Assembly: GCA_051453625.1 (NCBI GenBank)
Contig: JBOZIK010000001.1
Span: forward strand, 107,457,047 to 107,521,046
Reading direction: 5' to 3'
Length of the DNA: 64,000 nt
Source: Welwitschia mirabilis
Taxonomy: Eukaryota > Gnetophyta > Gnetopsida > Welwitschiales
The notes beneath the pieces were generated by a model, which saw nothing but the letters and a program-made list of their open reading frames with translations, did no database searches and was not told where the DNA came from. Below, piece after piece: positions 26,677-38,989 of this stretch. The translations under genes were made by a program, and so were the position numbers. The number at the start of each line of letters is the position of its first letter. Positions within the stretch are counted from its first letter, which is position 1.

Positions 26677-28312
26677 ACTTGTCCTAGAACCTTAGCAAAA
26701 TGTACAATAAGAGATGACTAACATGTAAAACTTTTAAGGAAAATCATTCAATTATTTGAAGTATGTTGTAACTTTAAAAAATTTAACCAATTTTTAAGAA
26801 AATAAGCCATTAAAACTAGTTTTTTTAATAAATAAAATGTAGTTGTCACACCCCCTAATAAAAACCAAACTTTATCCTTAAAGTTTTTAAGATAGAAAAT
26901 ATTACAATTGACTTTTAACAACAACTTTAAAGTTCCAGAAAATTATTTAACATCATTTTTTTAATTCAAAAAAATATGCAAAACAATGTAAGCTATTCTA
27001 TAATCTAAAGTAAAAATGTTTAATAAAAAACCACACTTTCTAACTACACACAATTCAATTTTGCTTTCATTTTTTCTAGTGAAAGCATGAAGTAAAAGGT
27101 CAATCTATGATAGAAACATATGTCCCTCAAAGTGTCTTATTCCTAATGAAAATGGAACAAAGTTGAAATGGGGGAATGGATTCTAAGTAAACATGAAATG
27201 AATGTGAAATAGACATGGTGATGGATAAGAATGAAAAATGCAACTCAAACTATGAATAAATTAAATAACTTTCCTAAGACAATGGTCATTTTATTGATTT
27301 TTTTAATTTGTAAATGTTATCTTTTATATAATGAATCAATTTATTATTTAAGTAAAGTATACATTAAGTAAACTTATGAAAGTTTGAGTAAGAAACATTT
27401 GAGTACAAGAGTTAAGAAAAATAGACACAATAAAATCTTTAATTCCCCTGTTTCTATCTTTCTATTTTTCTTTCTACCATTAATATTAACTTTGTTTTAA
27501 GCATTTTGATCTCATTAAGCATCTAGTATTATGACATCTTTTTTCCAACAAAGTTAAATATATTATCCTTGAAGGAATTTATGTTACATCACTAATGAGC
27601 ATTCATAGCCCTAATGTGGTTGATTATGCTATAACTAGATCATTAGAGATACATTACCAGTGATTGCCCATAGCCCTCATGCAATTAATGAAACATAGTA
27701 ATATTGTTCAAATAACATTTAATTTTTGAGAAGAGATATATTTTGTTTTAACTGTTTCTCTCATATAATTTTTTTAATGTACATAGGAGGCATTAGCTCA
27801 TTAACTAAGTTAAGAATTAGTATTATCCTCATAAATGCTTAAAAGTCAAGAGTAATTCCTAAATATAGATTCCACCTTTATTCATTTTTTCCTTCTTTTC
27901 AAATCAAAGATTTCAAGTAGAGCTAATATTAATAAAATAACTCAAACTAAGCATACTTTCTCTTAACTAACACAAGTAAGCTTAATTTTGATTCAAACTT
28001 GTGATGACAAATGATCACTTTTTTTTTAAAGTTAATTATTAAGAACCATTATCTTGGTTTTAGTAAGTTTCATAAACTCATAAATGAATGGGGGGGATGG
28101 ATGAAGGTACTTAAGAAATGATCATTCACTTTAAAAGCTTAAAGATCTTTTAGGTTTTCAATGAAGAATACATTATTTGATAGTACTTGTGTTATCACAT
28201 AAAGGTCTTTTTACTTGGAGACTAGTTTTTCTAGAAATAAATGTAGCCTTGAATTATAAAGTAAAACTAGTTTGCCCTTCTTAAATGTTTTTCTTAGAAT
28301 GTTTTAATCATT
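26677..28312 (-). mobile_element. Gyp-C1 region between integrase and 3' LTR
   Basis: About 1.6 kb with no readable protein. Athila-type elements may carry an env-like frame here, but no hydrophobic or signal-like frame of convincing length is visible. Confidence 0.6.
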
Positions 28313-29080
28313 TCATTTTTTCATCCTATCCTTATTAAAATTTCTATTCTGATAAGCATCATTCCTAGTCTCATCTAACTCATTCAGTTGAATAGCTAAT
28401 ATTTTTCCTATTGTTTCAAGGTTTAAATTCATGTTTTGATTGCCTAGTAAGCTTTGTGTTCCACTTAATAGGGATATGACATCTTTGACATAGACTAGCA
28501 TAAGGGATAACTTTAAGCGTATCTTATAAGCTATTCTATAGACCCATAAAACATTGTCCAACATATAAGACTAACCTTTCATAGTTGAACTCACTATCTT
28601 TGTAGGATTTTTTTGATTTCTTAGTTAGTAACCTCAGCCTATGAAGTAGTTTGAGGGTGATAAAGTGTTTCAATTTTATGAGTAACCCCATATTTGGCTA
28701 AGAGTTTGTTGAATATGTTATTATATAAGTGGTTGTTTTCATCACTAAAGAAAATCCTAGGATAATGAAATCTTGTTAATATGTTTTATTTAAGAACGTT
28801 AACTACTATTTGGGCATCATTAATTTTACATGCATAAGCTTTTACTCATTTAATCATGTAGTCTATGCAAATCTAAATGTATTTATGTCTATTTTAATGA
28901 GGATAGGAACCTTGAAAATCAATTCTTAATATATTAAAAGGTTGTATTATGAGATGAAATTCAAAGGCATCACGTGCATTCTTATAAAGCTTCCTAACTT
29001 TTAATGGTTCTTACAAGTTTAATAATAAAGATATGCATCCTTAAAAATTGAAGGATAATAAAAACTTTATTGCAAAATCT
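28313..29080 (-). pseudogene. Gyp-C1 integrase remnant
   Basis: Minus-strand pieces from about 28980 down to 28313: IDYMIK*VKAYACKINDAQ (stop at *), NILTRFHYPRIFFSDENN, LAKYGVTHKIETLYHPQT and AEVTN, then the C-terminal LDNVLWVYRIAYK and LNELDETRNDAYQNRNF. These cover the retroviral-type integrase core and the region before the C-terminal tail. The second catalytic Asp (SD) and a candidate Glu (AEV) are present, but stops interrupt the frame. The zinc-binding N-terminal part upstream is too decayed to read. This is the only integrase core among the gypsy copies in the window. Confidence 0.85.
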
Positions 29081-29299
29081 TGTTGGTAGTTTTATTTGCA
29101 TACTAATGATGCTTTAGAATGGTGAGTTTGAGTATGTCATGGATTTTAGTTTGTAGAATACATCTATAAATAAATTAATTAATAAAATACTTAAACAAAT
29201 GCAAGCTATACAAAAAGAAGTATTTCACCTAACTAAGGAATTTCTCCCTCTCATTGAAAGTCTAATGCAAAGAAGTAACCTTAGAAAATAAGTAATTTG

Positions 29300-30084
29300 T
29301 AATGCTAGCAAACCAAGGCACCTTTGAGGCAGAGACAAGGTGCTCATTTAGAAAAGTGTCATCAATGGGAAGGATTTTGTAAGAGTTATTTTATGTTATG
29401 TAAGAGAAGTAATCATATACTACATTATTAAGACCTTTTTTATTCTGAATCTATAAGTCAAATACTTGAATAAATAGAATCCATCAAATTAGTCTAAGAT
29501 TTAGGCTCTTTTTGATAAAGATGTATTTAAGGGCTGAGTGTTTGGAGTGATCTATATACATGTTGATCTTAGATCCTAGCACATACTACCTAAACATTTC
29601 TAGTAAAAAGACTATAGCTAGAAATACCTTCTTAATGATTGTGTAATTAAGTTGAATGTTTCTTAAAGTTTTACTTGCATATGAGATTACTATTGGTTTT
29701 GTATCTATTGTCTATTATAATACAGGCCCAATGACATAATTAATAGCATCATACATTAACTTAAAGGATAAATTCCACTCAAGGGGTTGGATAATGAACA
29801 CTATAGTGAGTTATACTTTAAGTTTATCAAAGGCTTGTTGACATTTTTTAATCCATTCAAAAGTGACAACTTTACTAATAACATCACATAGAGGTTTGTA
29901 AATCTTTCTAAAGTCTTTAATAAATCTGCTATAGCATTTGACAGATCCTAAAAATGATATAGTGTCTTTTTGCTTTGGTGGAGTAGATAGGGAAGTTATT
30001 AAGGAGATCTTATTGTGTTTTACTTGGATTTCTTTGAAAGATATGATGTGACCTAGGACTATACATTTATTTACCATTAAATAA
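29300..30084 (-). pseudogene. Gyp-C1 RNase H / RT connection region
   Basis: An 88-codon open frame (29811-30077) reads VLGHIISFKEIQVKHNKI, FLGSVKCYSRFIKDFRKIYK and PLCDVISKVVTFEW. This is the end of the RT domain (FLG...YRRFI-type motif) leading to RNase H. Below about 29800 the RNase H domain itself is decayed with only scattered similarity. RNase H removes the RNA template during reverse transcription. The domain order RT to RNase H to IN on the minus strand fits Ty3/gypsy. Confidence 0.85.
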
Positions 30085-30740
30085 CATTTTTACTAATTTA
30101 AAATAAGATGTTTTTTAATGCATCTATAGAGAACAAGTTCTAAGTTATGAAAGAATTGGTTAAAATTAGGCTTGTAAACAAAAAAAATCATCCATAAAGA
30201 TTTTCACCCATGAATCCAATAAGTCAAAAAAATTTGTAGCATGAATCATTAAGATGTGGCTAGGGCATTATAAAGATAAAAAGGAATTTATTTATATGCA
30301 AAGGTTTCATAAGGAAAAGTAAATGTTATTTTATATTAATTCTAACTAGAATATCTATCCAAAAAGTAGTAATAAGGGTGTATAGTAAGTTATTCAGGAA
30401 TTTGATTATGAAATGTAAGAGAAAAATAATATTTTCTAGTTATAGCATTAAGTTTTCTATAGTCAATACATATTCTCCATTTTACAAGTAGTCTAGTAGA
30501 GATAAGTTCATTTTACTTATTTAGCACTCAGGTTACTCTAAACTTGTTGACTATAGCTTGAGTCAAACTTATTCATTTAGTAGTGGAAAGAGGATAGATA
30601 ATTTCATTATCTAAGAGTTTGATTACCTTATTTTTCACTATTTCTTTTAAGTTTGGATTGATTATCCTTTGAGATTCAATGAAAGTTTTATCATTTTGTT
30701 CAAGGTAGATATGGTACATACAAATACTTAGGTCAATGGC
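30085..30740 (-). pseudogene. Gyp-C1 reverse transcriptase remnant
   Basis: Minus-strand pieces in gypsy RT order: FIESQRIINPNLKEIVKNKV and IKLLDNEIIYPLST (about 30570-30690), WRICIDYRKLNAITRK (about 30430-30480), YYYFLDRYS and TFTFPYETFAYK*IPFYLYNA (about 30265-30375), then NLELVLYRCIK (about 30115-30150). The segment that should carry the catalytic F/Y-x-D-D motif reads WMIFF and has lost it. Stops occur throughout. This establishes Gyp-C1 as an element that once encoded its own RT. Confidence 0.88.
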
Positions 30741-30836
30741 TCTAATATCTACTAAGGTTTAACTAATGGCTGGTTTGTACTTCTTGAAATAATTCAACAA
30801 TTTAATTTTTTTGTAAAAGGGATAAGCAATAACTAA

Positions 30837-31430
30837 TTATGATGGAAAAATTAGAGTCACTTCATAAAAATTCATATTTAAGATTATGGAAAAGTGTCTA
30901 AAGTTTAAGTGAAGGTTCCTTTTGAGTGGTAAATTGTGAGTCTTACTCATGGGGAAAGTTAGTTGTGAAAGCTTTTTTTTTTTAAACATGGATTCTTGAT
31001 CAAGAATAAGACTTTTTGTTTTATTCACATGTTCAATTGTGTCATCATTAGGAGGTAATTTTATGGAATTGAAAATACCTAGCTCTATTATCATACTATC
31101 AAATGAAATTTTCATCAAACTATTCCTACAATTGATAAGAGTATTGGGTGTTACCAAAAAAGGTCTACTTAGGATGATAGGGACTAATTAATTGGTAATT
31201 TTTCCATGTCTAAGACTACAAAGTCTACTAGGAAGTAATAGTTATTATCCCTAATAATAGCATCTTTAATTATCCTAATGATGTTTTCAAGGAATTATTA
31301 GCAAAATGTAATTAGTATTTGATATTTTTAAAACCCTTTAAGTCTAATTCTTTGTAGGTACCATAAGGAAGTAAGTTAATACTAGCTTATACATTTACTA
31401 ATGTATTTTTAGGTGTTTTTCTCTAATTGT
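30837..31430 (-). pseudogene. Gyp-C1 aspartic protease remnant
   Basis: The active-site region at about 31340-31410 reads LVNV*ASINLLPYGTYKEL: the catalytic Asp is Asn and the next Gly a stop. A 106-codon frame (30837-31157) follows with TPNTLINCRNSLMKISFDSM, the sequence that closes the protease in this Athila/Tat-like subgroup. The pairing of INLLPYGT with NTLINCRN is distinctive and separates Gyp-C from Gyp-A and Gyp-B (IIPFHICKRLGL / SRAFCV type). Confidence 0.82.
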
Positions 31431-34408
31431 GATTGATATTCTTGGGAACATAAAATCCTTGTATTTAAGAAAAAATTGGTTTTGGATAATCGCACTAGTT
31501 TCTTACACTAGGAATGCCTTTCTTTTAATGTTCATCTTCTTCTTTACTATGCGCATGTCTTTAAGAAACTTTTCATACGATGAAACTTCTTTAATGGTCT
31601 CTAAGATATGGATATTGAATTTTTCTTATATAAAAATTTATAAGGCCTCTAATTATTTCCTCATGATGTCTTGTCCTTTTAATTATTGAGAAAATGATAA
31701 AGGTTTTTGGTAGATGGGAAAAGGTTTTTTCTTTTACTTCCTTTACTATTCCCTTTTCATTGTTAGTTTTGGGAGGCTATTTTTCTTTCTCAAATTGGTT
31801 AAATTCTATTTTTTGATTTGTTTTTATCTCACTTTGAAGATGAATGGATTTGATTTGTTTAAATATTTTAATTCCTCTTAGATTAGGTTGAGAACTCATG
31901 GGAAGTTTTCTAGGTTCTCATTAGTTTAGCATTGAAAGGATGTGGATCATGATTTATGGAAGTTATTAAAGACTTTGCTAAATCTATTAATGATGGAAAA
32001 ACTTTATTTATTAATTTTTTGAGTTTTCATGAAATTTTTCAAAGTCTCTTCTAATACATTTAATGAAATCGACTGGCATTTTAAATAGTTTTGTTTTGGG
32101 TTGGATGGATAAGGATGAGAAGATGAAAGAAAAAGTTCCTAGGTTGAAAATTTTTCTATGAGTTATTATCCTACTTCTAACAGAAACTAGGATGATTTCT
32201 CTAACTAGAGTTATAAGTATTTTAGTAGGGTGTATTTTGCCTTACCAATGTTACCCTATCATATTTATCTTTTTTTTCATTGTGCCTTAAGATAATAGGA
32301 TTAAAGAACACTTAGTGATTTCATGAAAATATATGTCATAAAGTAAACATCTTAATTTTTATAATGTTGTTGAAATGTAAAGGAATCTAATTCCCTTGAA
32401 AGTTCATTTGTTTGATTCCTACATCACAGTTTTCTAGATATTTAAAAACACTAGTAGACTTAACCAAATGATGGGATTTTTGAGATTTTCTCTTAATTTT
32501 TTAAACTCTCATCTATGAATTCTAAGTATTTTTAAGCATCATTTATGCCTATTTCTATGAAGCTTCCTTAGCTCAGCATTTTAACTAATTATCTCTTATT
32601 CAATGATAACCCCTTATAGAAAAAGATAATTACATAACCAGGTTTAAAAACATGTTATGTACATTTCTACAATAAATTCTTATGCCTTTTTAGCATTTTC
32701 AAAACGGTTTTGTGGTATTTCTATTAATAGTTTATTATCTCTTTTCACAAAGAATTAGTTTTGTGGCTTGGATAGAATGTTGTAATGAAGGCTTTATTGA
32801 GTCCATTCTAAGTCCTAATCGATAAAGATTTGAGGATAGAAAACCATTTTGGAGCTTTCTCTTTTAAATAACATGGGAATAGAATTAGACTTAAGGCATT
32901 CATGATATTAGGAGTTAGGGTATTATTGATAGAACACATTCAAATTCTTTAATATGTAAATATGGGCCCTATTATTCTAATCCATGAAAATGTAAAAGGA
33001 GTTGCATGGTTAAGGGCTTAAAGTCTAACCTACATGCCATGAATGGTTACACAATGTAAGAAGGAGTTTTAATACACTAAGATTGCAAATAGTCCTTGAG
33101 TGTCCATTTGGTTTGGAAATTTATATGTATGCTAAATTGGATTTGGGAGTAAAATTAGCTAGGATGTTAAGAATACATATCACTAGGTTGATGTGGAAAA
33201 GGTTGGCTTTGATTTAATGAATGAGAAAAGGGTTGGTTATGAGGTAAAGATTAACTATTACTAAAAGGTTGTAAACAAGTTTGATTATGATGTAAGGGTT
33301 AAGAGAAGGGTTATCTTTATAGATTAGAGATATGAGATGGGGGTTGATTAAAGAAGATTTATATTGAGGATGATAAGAAAAGAATTGTGGCAGTGTTGTT
33401 ATACCATTGATGCTTTAAGGTATTCTAAAACCTCTTCATTATATATAGGACCATTGCTACATTGAGAGACTTATGAAGTTTAGGGTTTTTTCTGAGTATG
33501 TTTATAAGATCCTTGTGATGAAGGTCAGGATAAGGGCATCGTTTCATTATGGTTGTAATCATTTGGGACTTTTATCATATCAATCAAAGGAATCCTAACT
33601 AATTAACCAAGTTTGTTTTAGATCTAATGCATAGAAATAAAAAAATTTACATAAGGAACTTGAGAAAGCAAAATGCTTAGAGACCCACAAGGACAATTTA
33701 GACCAAACTTTGGGAGGTTATAGGCTAAAGCGCTAGACTATTATTAGGTCTACTAATGGTGCCAGTTATTTTTTATAGTTTTGGGTTTGATATTTAACAA
33801 AATAATCAAGATAACATGTCCTATTGAAAGGCAAATTGGGAACATAAAAAAATCAAATAGAAACTAAAATATACCAACACAAAATAAATTAATGGATAAG
33901 CTAATAATCATTTTCTTTTTTAAATAAAATAAAATATTTCAAAAAAATGATTGAAAAATAGCTATTTTCTTTAAAAATAAAATTAAATTAAATTTTTTTA
34001 ATTCTTATAAAAGAAATATAAAATAAAAAGAAAAGGAAAGAGGGGTCTTATCTGATTCGACATTTTACATAGACTCCTTGTCACTCCTTTAACTTCTTTG
34101 CCTTCCACTCTAAGAAAATTAACTACTTGCCTAAAACACACTAACCATAAAATTATATGTCACTATTTCTATTGGTTAGTATTATAAATTAAAAATAAAA
34201 GAGCTATATCAATTTAGGTTTTATTGGACTAAATTAATACTCACCACTGAAATGTAAAAACAAAATAAACAAACTAGTTTGGGTAACACTAAAGATGACT
34301 AGTACTAGCCATTGTAAAGAAAAGAAAAAAGGAATTAAAATGCAACTATCTAAAAAGCAAGAAATAAAATCTTTTAATGTGCTATTGATAAAACTTGTTG
34401 TGTTGCCA
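31431..34408 (-). pseudogene. Gyp-C1 gag remnant and leader
   Basis: Decayed minus-strand gag. At about 32680-32890, SLILFPCYLKEKAPKWFSIL and KAFITTFYPSHKTN correspond to the core of the plant Retrotrans_gag domain (FP-x2-LK-x-KA-x2-W, then F-x3-F-P). Nothing else is continuous. Gag formed the virus-like particle. The stretch from about 33600 to 34408 is probably untranslated leader. Confidence 0.7.
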
Positions 34409-34426
34409 TCCCCATCAATAGCACCA
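34409..34426 (-). other. Gyp-C1 primer binding site (tRNA-Asp type)
   Basis: Minus strand TGGTGCTATTGATGGGGA, five bases from the 5' LTR end, matches the Athila-type site TGGCGCCGTTGCCGGGGA apart from changes mostly at or beside CpG positions. This anchors element orientation. Confidence 0.75.
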
Positions 34427-34431
34427 AAAAT

Positions 34432-35848
34432 TAACAAAGTTATTACCTTTATCTATTTTAACCAAGTAATACCTAGTATTTTTCTCTCCACAGAGATGAA
34501 TGTGATTAGCTTAAAGTAATTAGCGTATAAATTAGTGTAAAATGAAATTCAAAAAATAGGAATCCAAATTCATGATATGACTAAAGTAAAAACTTTAATT
34601 AACAAAAGTAGGAATGAACTAACACTTTAATCTAGCCTAAGTTATCTGTACATGAAATGTTAGTTATAGAACATACACTAATAACTTACATTAAATATTT
34701 TCTTAGTTAAGTCATTAAGCCTAGATCATGGTGGCATAATCTTATCCACCACCTAAGTATTAATGGAATCCTTCATATTCCTTAGCATAATTTTTAGTTC
34801 AAATATAAGTATAAAAGGAAGGAAGTTAAGTCTAAAGACCATCAAATACTTTCAACTACTATTAGCTAAGTAAATATAAGAATCCATTCAATAGACTATT
34901 ATTGAAATTTAAATAGTTTCTATTATGTATTTAAAGTACAAAGTGATTTACTTCTATAAATCAAAAAGTAAAACTATAACTTTATTAACATAAAAACAAA
35001 GTAATTGTCTTGCATTTCAACAAAGAATAATCATGAAGTACAAAACCTCAAGACTTCACTCTAAATACTATGCCAAGGTACAATAGAACTTTCACCAAAG
35101 AGGAAGTGATACAGTGAGGAGCTTCAAGGCTTAATTTATAGTTGAAGCTAAGGAGGCGACTAGTTGGGTAATTTGACTCATAGTGGTATGTTAGTGGATA
35201 AAATTTTATCTTATAGTGTTAGGTTGAATTTTCATCTTATAGTATTTGGTGGATAATATTTTGTTCTATAGCATTACATGAATTAGATTCTATCCTATAG
35301 TATTATGTTGAAGTTTTCTCTTTTAGCATTTGATAGAAAATAATAATTATTCCTTCAACATATGGTTCTTAGTCCAAATACGTTCAAATAATACCAATGC
35401 CATTGATTGTCATTTCACTACCAAGTCATTACTACATGTCTACTACATTAATGCCATGTATCCCTCATGTTGACATCATGTGTCTTTAAGGATCTTAGCT
35501 AAATAGGATGTAATAACTGACAAGGCTTATAAGTTCTTATCACATGTTATTCCATGATAGATTTAGGGTATCAAATTGAAGTTAATGTATGCACATTTAC
35601 CTACACCCCTGTATAGGTCCACCAATATTGTCAGTGTTCTTTGATAATTTGCCTTTACCTTTTGGATAATGCTCCATTAAACTAATTAAGTACTTGGATT
35701 TATTATGAATAAGTGTATAATTTGATAATTTGTGATAAAGATAAGGAAAGAGATGATTTCATAATAAAAATCGTTAATTACATATCTTTCCTAAGATAAA
35801 TTGGTTTATAATACCTGATATAAATGTTAATTTTTATATGTTAACACA
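34432..35848 (-). repeat. Gyp-C1 5' LTR
   Basis: Collinear with 25226-26664. On the minus strand it starts TGTGTTAACA (35848) and ends just before the primer site. Length 1417 bp. It carries the same ~29-bp minisatellite (about 35190-35335). The flanking 5-mers (TACCT left of the element, TCTTA right) do not match, so no target duplication can be claimed. Confidence 0.88.
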
Positions 35849-36209
35849 TCTTATAGGGGTTGTGCATGTGTGAGTATTTTTAGTTATGTTGCATTAACTA
35901 TAATTTTTAAAAATAATAACTGTTCTATCACTATTAATATATCATTAAATCTATCAATGTTTCACATTTTATATCATAGGAATATTTTTTGTTAAAGACA
36001 CTTGACATCAAAATGATGATGTACCTCATCTGATCATTTTTAGGAAGTATTTTATAGTACTTATCATCCTCATATTTTAGTACTACATAAGTCCTTATCC
36101 TTGATTATTCATTATCATTTCTAACCATTAACTTAGTACACAACATTCTACATTTTTATGATGCAAACTAGAGATGTTGCTATCATTTTCATGTTACTAT
36201 ATGTGAATG
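35849..36209. other. Short AT-rich spacer, nothing recognised
   Basis: 361 bp between Gyp-C1 and the left target duplication of Gyp-A2. No feature seen. Confidence 0.6.
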
Positions 36210-36214
36210 AATAC
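36210..36214. other. Left target-site duplication of Gyp-A2 (AATAC)
   Basis: AATAC directly precedes the element end TGTTGTGATG; an identical AATAC follows the other end at 55125-55129. Five bases is the usual Ty3/gypsy duplication length. Confidence 0.85.
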
Positions 36215-37285
36215 TGTTGTGATGCATATTTATGCTCTTAATTCCAATATTCTCAATATTGAATTTAACTTACAACATCTAAAAAGCTAATAATATAATT
36301 GCACACAATACACATTTGTATACTGGGATCAACCTAATGTCATACAGTTAGAGAAGAATTATAAAAGAGAATATGAAAAATTACTTTCATAAAAGAAGAA
36401 ATAACATATGTTAGAATTTTTCTTTAAAGGAAATAAAATTAAACAATGAAAGATGAATATGGAATGCAATGCAATGGAATGAAATTAAATGCAATGTAAT
36501 GAATGCAATTCTAATGTAATGAATGAATTAAACTTTCAATCTACTATCATCTATATTGGTCCTTATAACCTATTTTAATTACAAATTCATGTCACTTAAA
36601 TTACAATTAAGATAATCTATAATGAAGAATAATAAAACATTTGAAAATATTTCACTTCAATCAATATTTTTATTAATTAAATTAAATTACATCCACTTAC
36701 GATAATAACTCCTTAATGGAATATTCTCTACCTAACACCAAGGTGATTCTTCTCATAAGTAAGATGGATATCTTTGCCTCCAAAAATCTTCAATTGACAC
36801 AAGAACGTAGATAACAAAGGATGATTTGAAATAGGTTCTAAAAGGGCCTATTTATAGGTTGGGAAAGGTCACTAAGGGGAGTGAAATGAAGAGGTATGAG
36901 TTAGATTCAGTTTTTAATAATAATTTAATTAACTTTACAAATTATTTTTATCATCGTCCATCATGTCGTTTCCACAACACAAAGGAGAATACATCATCTA
37001 CCAACTAATTCTTAGCATTTGTCAAACATGTTGATTATTATCCCAATCATCGTTCCCATAACATAGATGTCATTTCTACAACATAGAGGATGACCATAAT
37101 ATCTTCATCAAAGTGCTTTGGTTCATCATCATTTAAAAATAGCTTCTTGTGTTGGAAATTGTTACATCTTTTGATCTGAATAAAATCTTTGTATAATTTT
37201 TATAAATTCTTGGAAGAACCTATAAATAGGTTCCTAAAAATATACTTCAAAAATGTATTAAGTAGGTTAAGTTAACATCACAACA
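36215..37285 (-). repeat. Gyp-A2 3' LTR
   Basis: 1071 bp. Minus strand from TGTTGTGATG to CATCACAACA, a perfect 10-bp terminal inverted repeat. It adjoins the polypurine tract at 37286-37301. TATA motif at 36847-36858, and an AATGC/AATGG pentamer tract at about 36455-36525. Confidence 0.92.
36847..36858 (-). promoter_or_regulatory. TATA box of Gyp-A2 3' LTR
   Basis: CCTATAAATAGG on the minus strand, at the same LTR position as in the other Gyp-A copies. Confidence 0.6.
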
Positions 37286-37301
37286 TCACCCCTCACTTAG
37301 C
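37286..37301 (-). other. Gyp-A2 polypurine tract
   Basis: Minus strand GCTAAGTGAGGGGTGA next to the LTR start; the counterpart of 2534-2550 in Gyp-A1. Confidence 0.78.
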
Positions 37302-38980
37302 ATTTGTCAATCCCTAACAAAGTAGGTGAATAATAAGTTGCAAGCCAACTGACAAAAATAAATTAAAAACATGTATATCATCTAGAATTAAAGGTACAAC
37401 ATGTGAAATACATCTATGAAAAGGCACATGTAAAATTTATGTATATTATAAATCATTAAGTTTAAAATCATGGCATAGTTTGGTGAAAACGTTTGGCTTA
37501 CAAATCATGTAATATAAGTATCTATCACAAGTTATCTTGAGTTGCATAAGTTATGAAGGAAAGGTAAAGTAGGATAAGATCTTAGATTGCAAAGTTATGT
37601 GACAAAAGAGGTTATAAAAAAGGAGATTATTAAAGGAAAGAAGAGCATCAATACTATCATGGAAAAGGATGATCAAGGAAGAGGCCCATTTGATTATATG
37701 TATAATAATTAAGTGATGAAAAATGTAATAAGTAGACTAGAAAATGATAAGTCCAATACAATATTTTTGAAAAGGTGAGAAAAATAACTTTGAGAAAGTG
37801 AATCAATAACTAACATAAAATAAAAAGAAAATGGACAAGATAGAATATGAAGAAGATTAACTTTTTGCCTAAAATTCAAACTTAGCAAAACTTATTGATA
37901 AGGGTTGTAAAGCTACTTGATATAAAAATGCATGATTCAATGTAGAACACAATAGAGTACCATTCAAAAGGGTAGTGATGATAATAATATCTAATGATTA
38001 TNNNNNNNNNNNNNNNNNNNNNNNNNNNNNNNNNNNNNNNNNNNNNNNNNNNNNNNNNNNNNNNNNNNNNNNNNNNNNNNNNNNNNNNNNNNNNNNNNNN
38101 NGGTAGTGATGATGATAATATCTAATGATTATGTTTAGCAAGGTATCAAGTCATGTTTGGACTATAATTCAATCCCTCTTTAGCTATGACAACCATATTA
38201 CTTTGATAAGATATCATTCAATGATCAATATACTCATATTCTCTCAAACATTGTTCCTTGGAGTGATGGAAGTTTTTAGTTAATGGGGTGTTGAAAAACA
38301 CCATTCATCATAATAAGGGTAGTGCAACTACTATTAAGAAAATAAGGACCCATAAGCCGAAGCCAAATTATGACCAACTAATCCTCTAGTGGAGTTCCCA
38401 TAGCTACCATATCGTACTGCCAAAGGCTCCTCTTGGGAAAATTTATCCTGGTACACTTGCAGTAGTATATCATGGTATAATTGCAAGAGGGTAATTCATT
38501 TTTATTTTTCTTTTTCTTTTTATTATTCTTTTTCTTTTTCTTTTTCTTTTTCTTTCTTTCTTTATTTTTTCCATATTTCCCTCTTGCTTTTCATTTTTTA
38601 ATTTTTTTCCATTGACTTAGAATCCCCATTTTTGACCACATTGATTAATCATTAGAATGATAAGGTAACAAAGTATATGGATTAAAGTAAGCATCAGATT
38701 AACATAATTGATATTTGCCATAAAATAACTAAGGATATTGATTATACATATTGGAATATCTCAAGATTGATTAAATTTAATCTTTATTACATAAAAACCC
38801 AAATTAAAGAATTACTTAATCATAGTAACACCTATGGAAGTAAAACATAAATCAAGTTAAAGATGATCAAGTAGTTTCATAACTTAAATCAAGTAATAAA
38901 GCTAAGAAAGAATTTAGTAGATGACCAAGGGAAGATCTTCCTTTTTGCAAAGAGGATATTTCAAGTTAATTGCTTTTATC
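37302..38980 (-). mobile_element. Gyp-A2 3' internal non-coding region with conserved block
   Basis: Homologous, reversed, to 970-2533 of Gyp-A1. It contains the conserved block at about 38330-38485 (core AGTGGAGTTCCCATAGCTAC on the plus strand), beside a CTTTTT-type microsatellite (about 38498-38572), and a 100-N gap (38002-38101) whose two sides share a 31-bp near-identical repeat. No protein frame was recognised. Confidence 0.8.
38498..38572. repeat. (CTTTTT)n / (CTTT)n microsatellite
   Basis: Pyrimidine-rich repeat on the plus strand within Gyp-A2. The purine-rich counterpart occurs in Gyp-A1 at about 1090-1175, so it descends from the family rather than being new. Confidence 0.85.
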
Positions 38981-38989
38981 ATGTTTATG

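Noticed and set aside
26677-28312. Env-like gene between integrase and 3' LTR of Gyp-C1
   Set aside because: Position is right for Athila-type elements, but no frame with membrane or signal features is visible.
31429-31689. 86-codon plus-strand frame within Gyp-C1
   Set aside because: Antisense shadow of the protease and gag region read on the minus strand.
25221-35853. Target-site duplication for Gyp-C1
   Set aside because: Flanking 5-mers TACCT and TCTTA do not match, so none is claimed.
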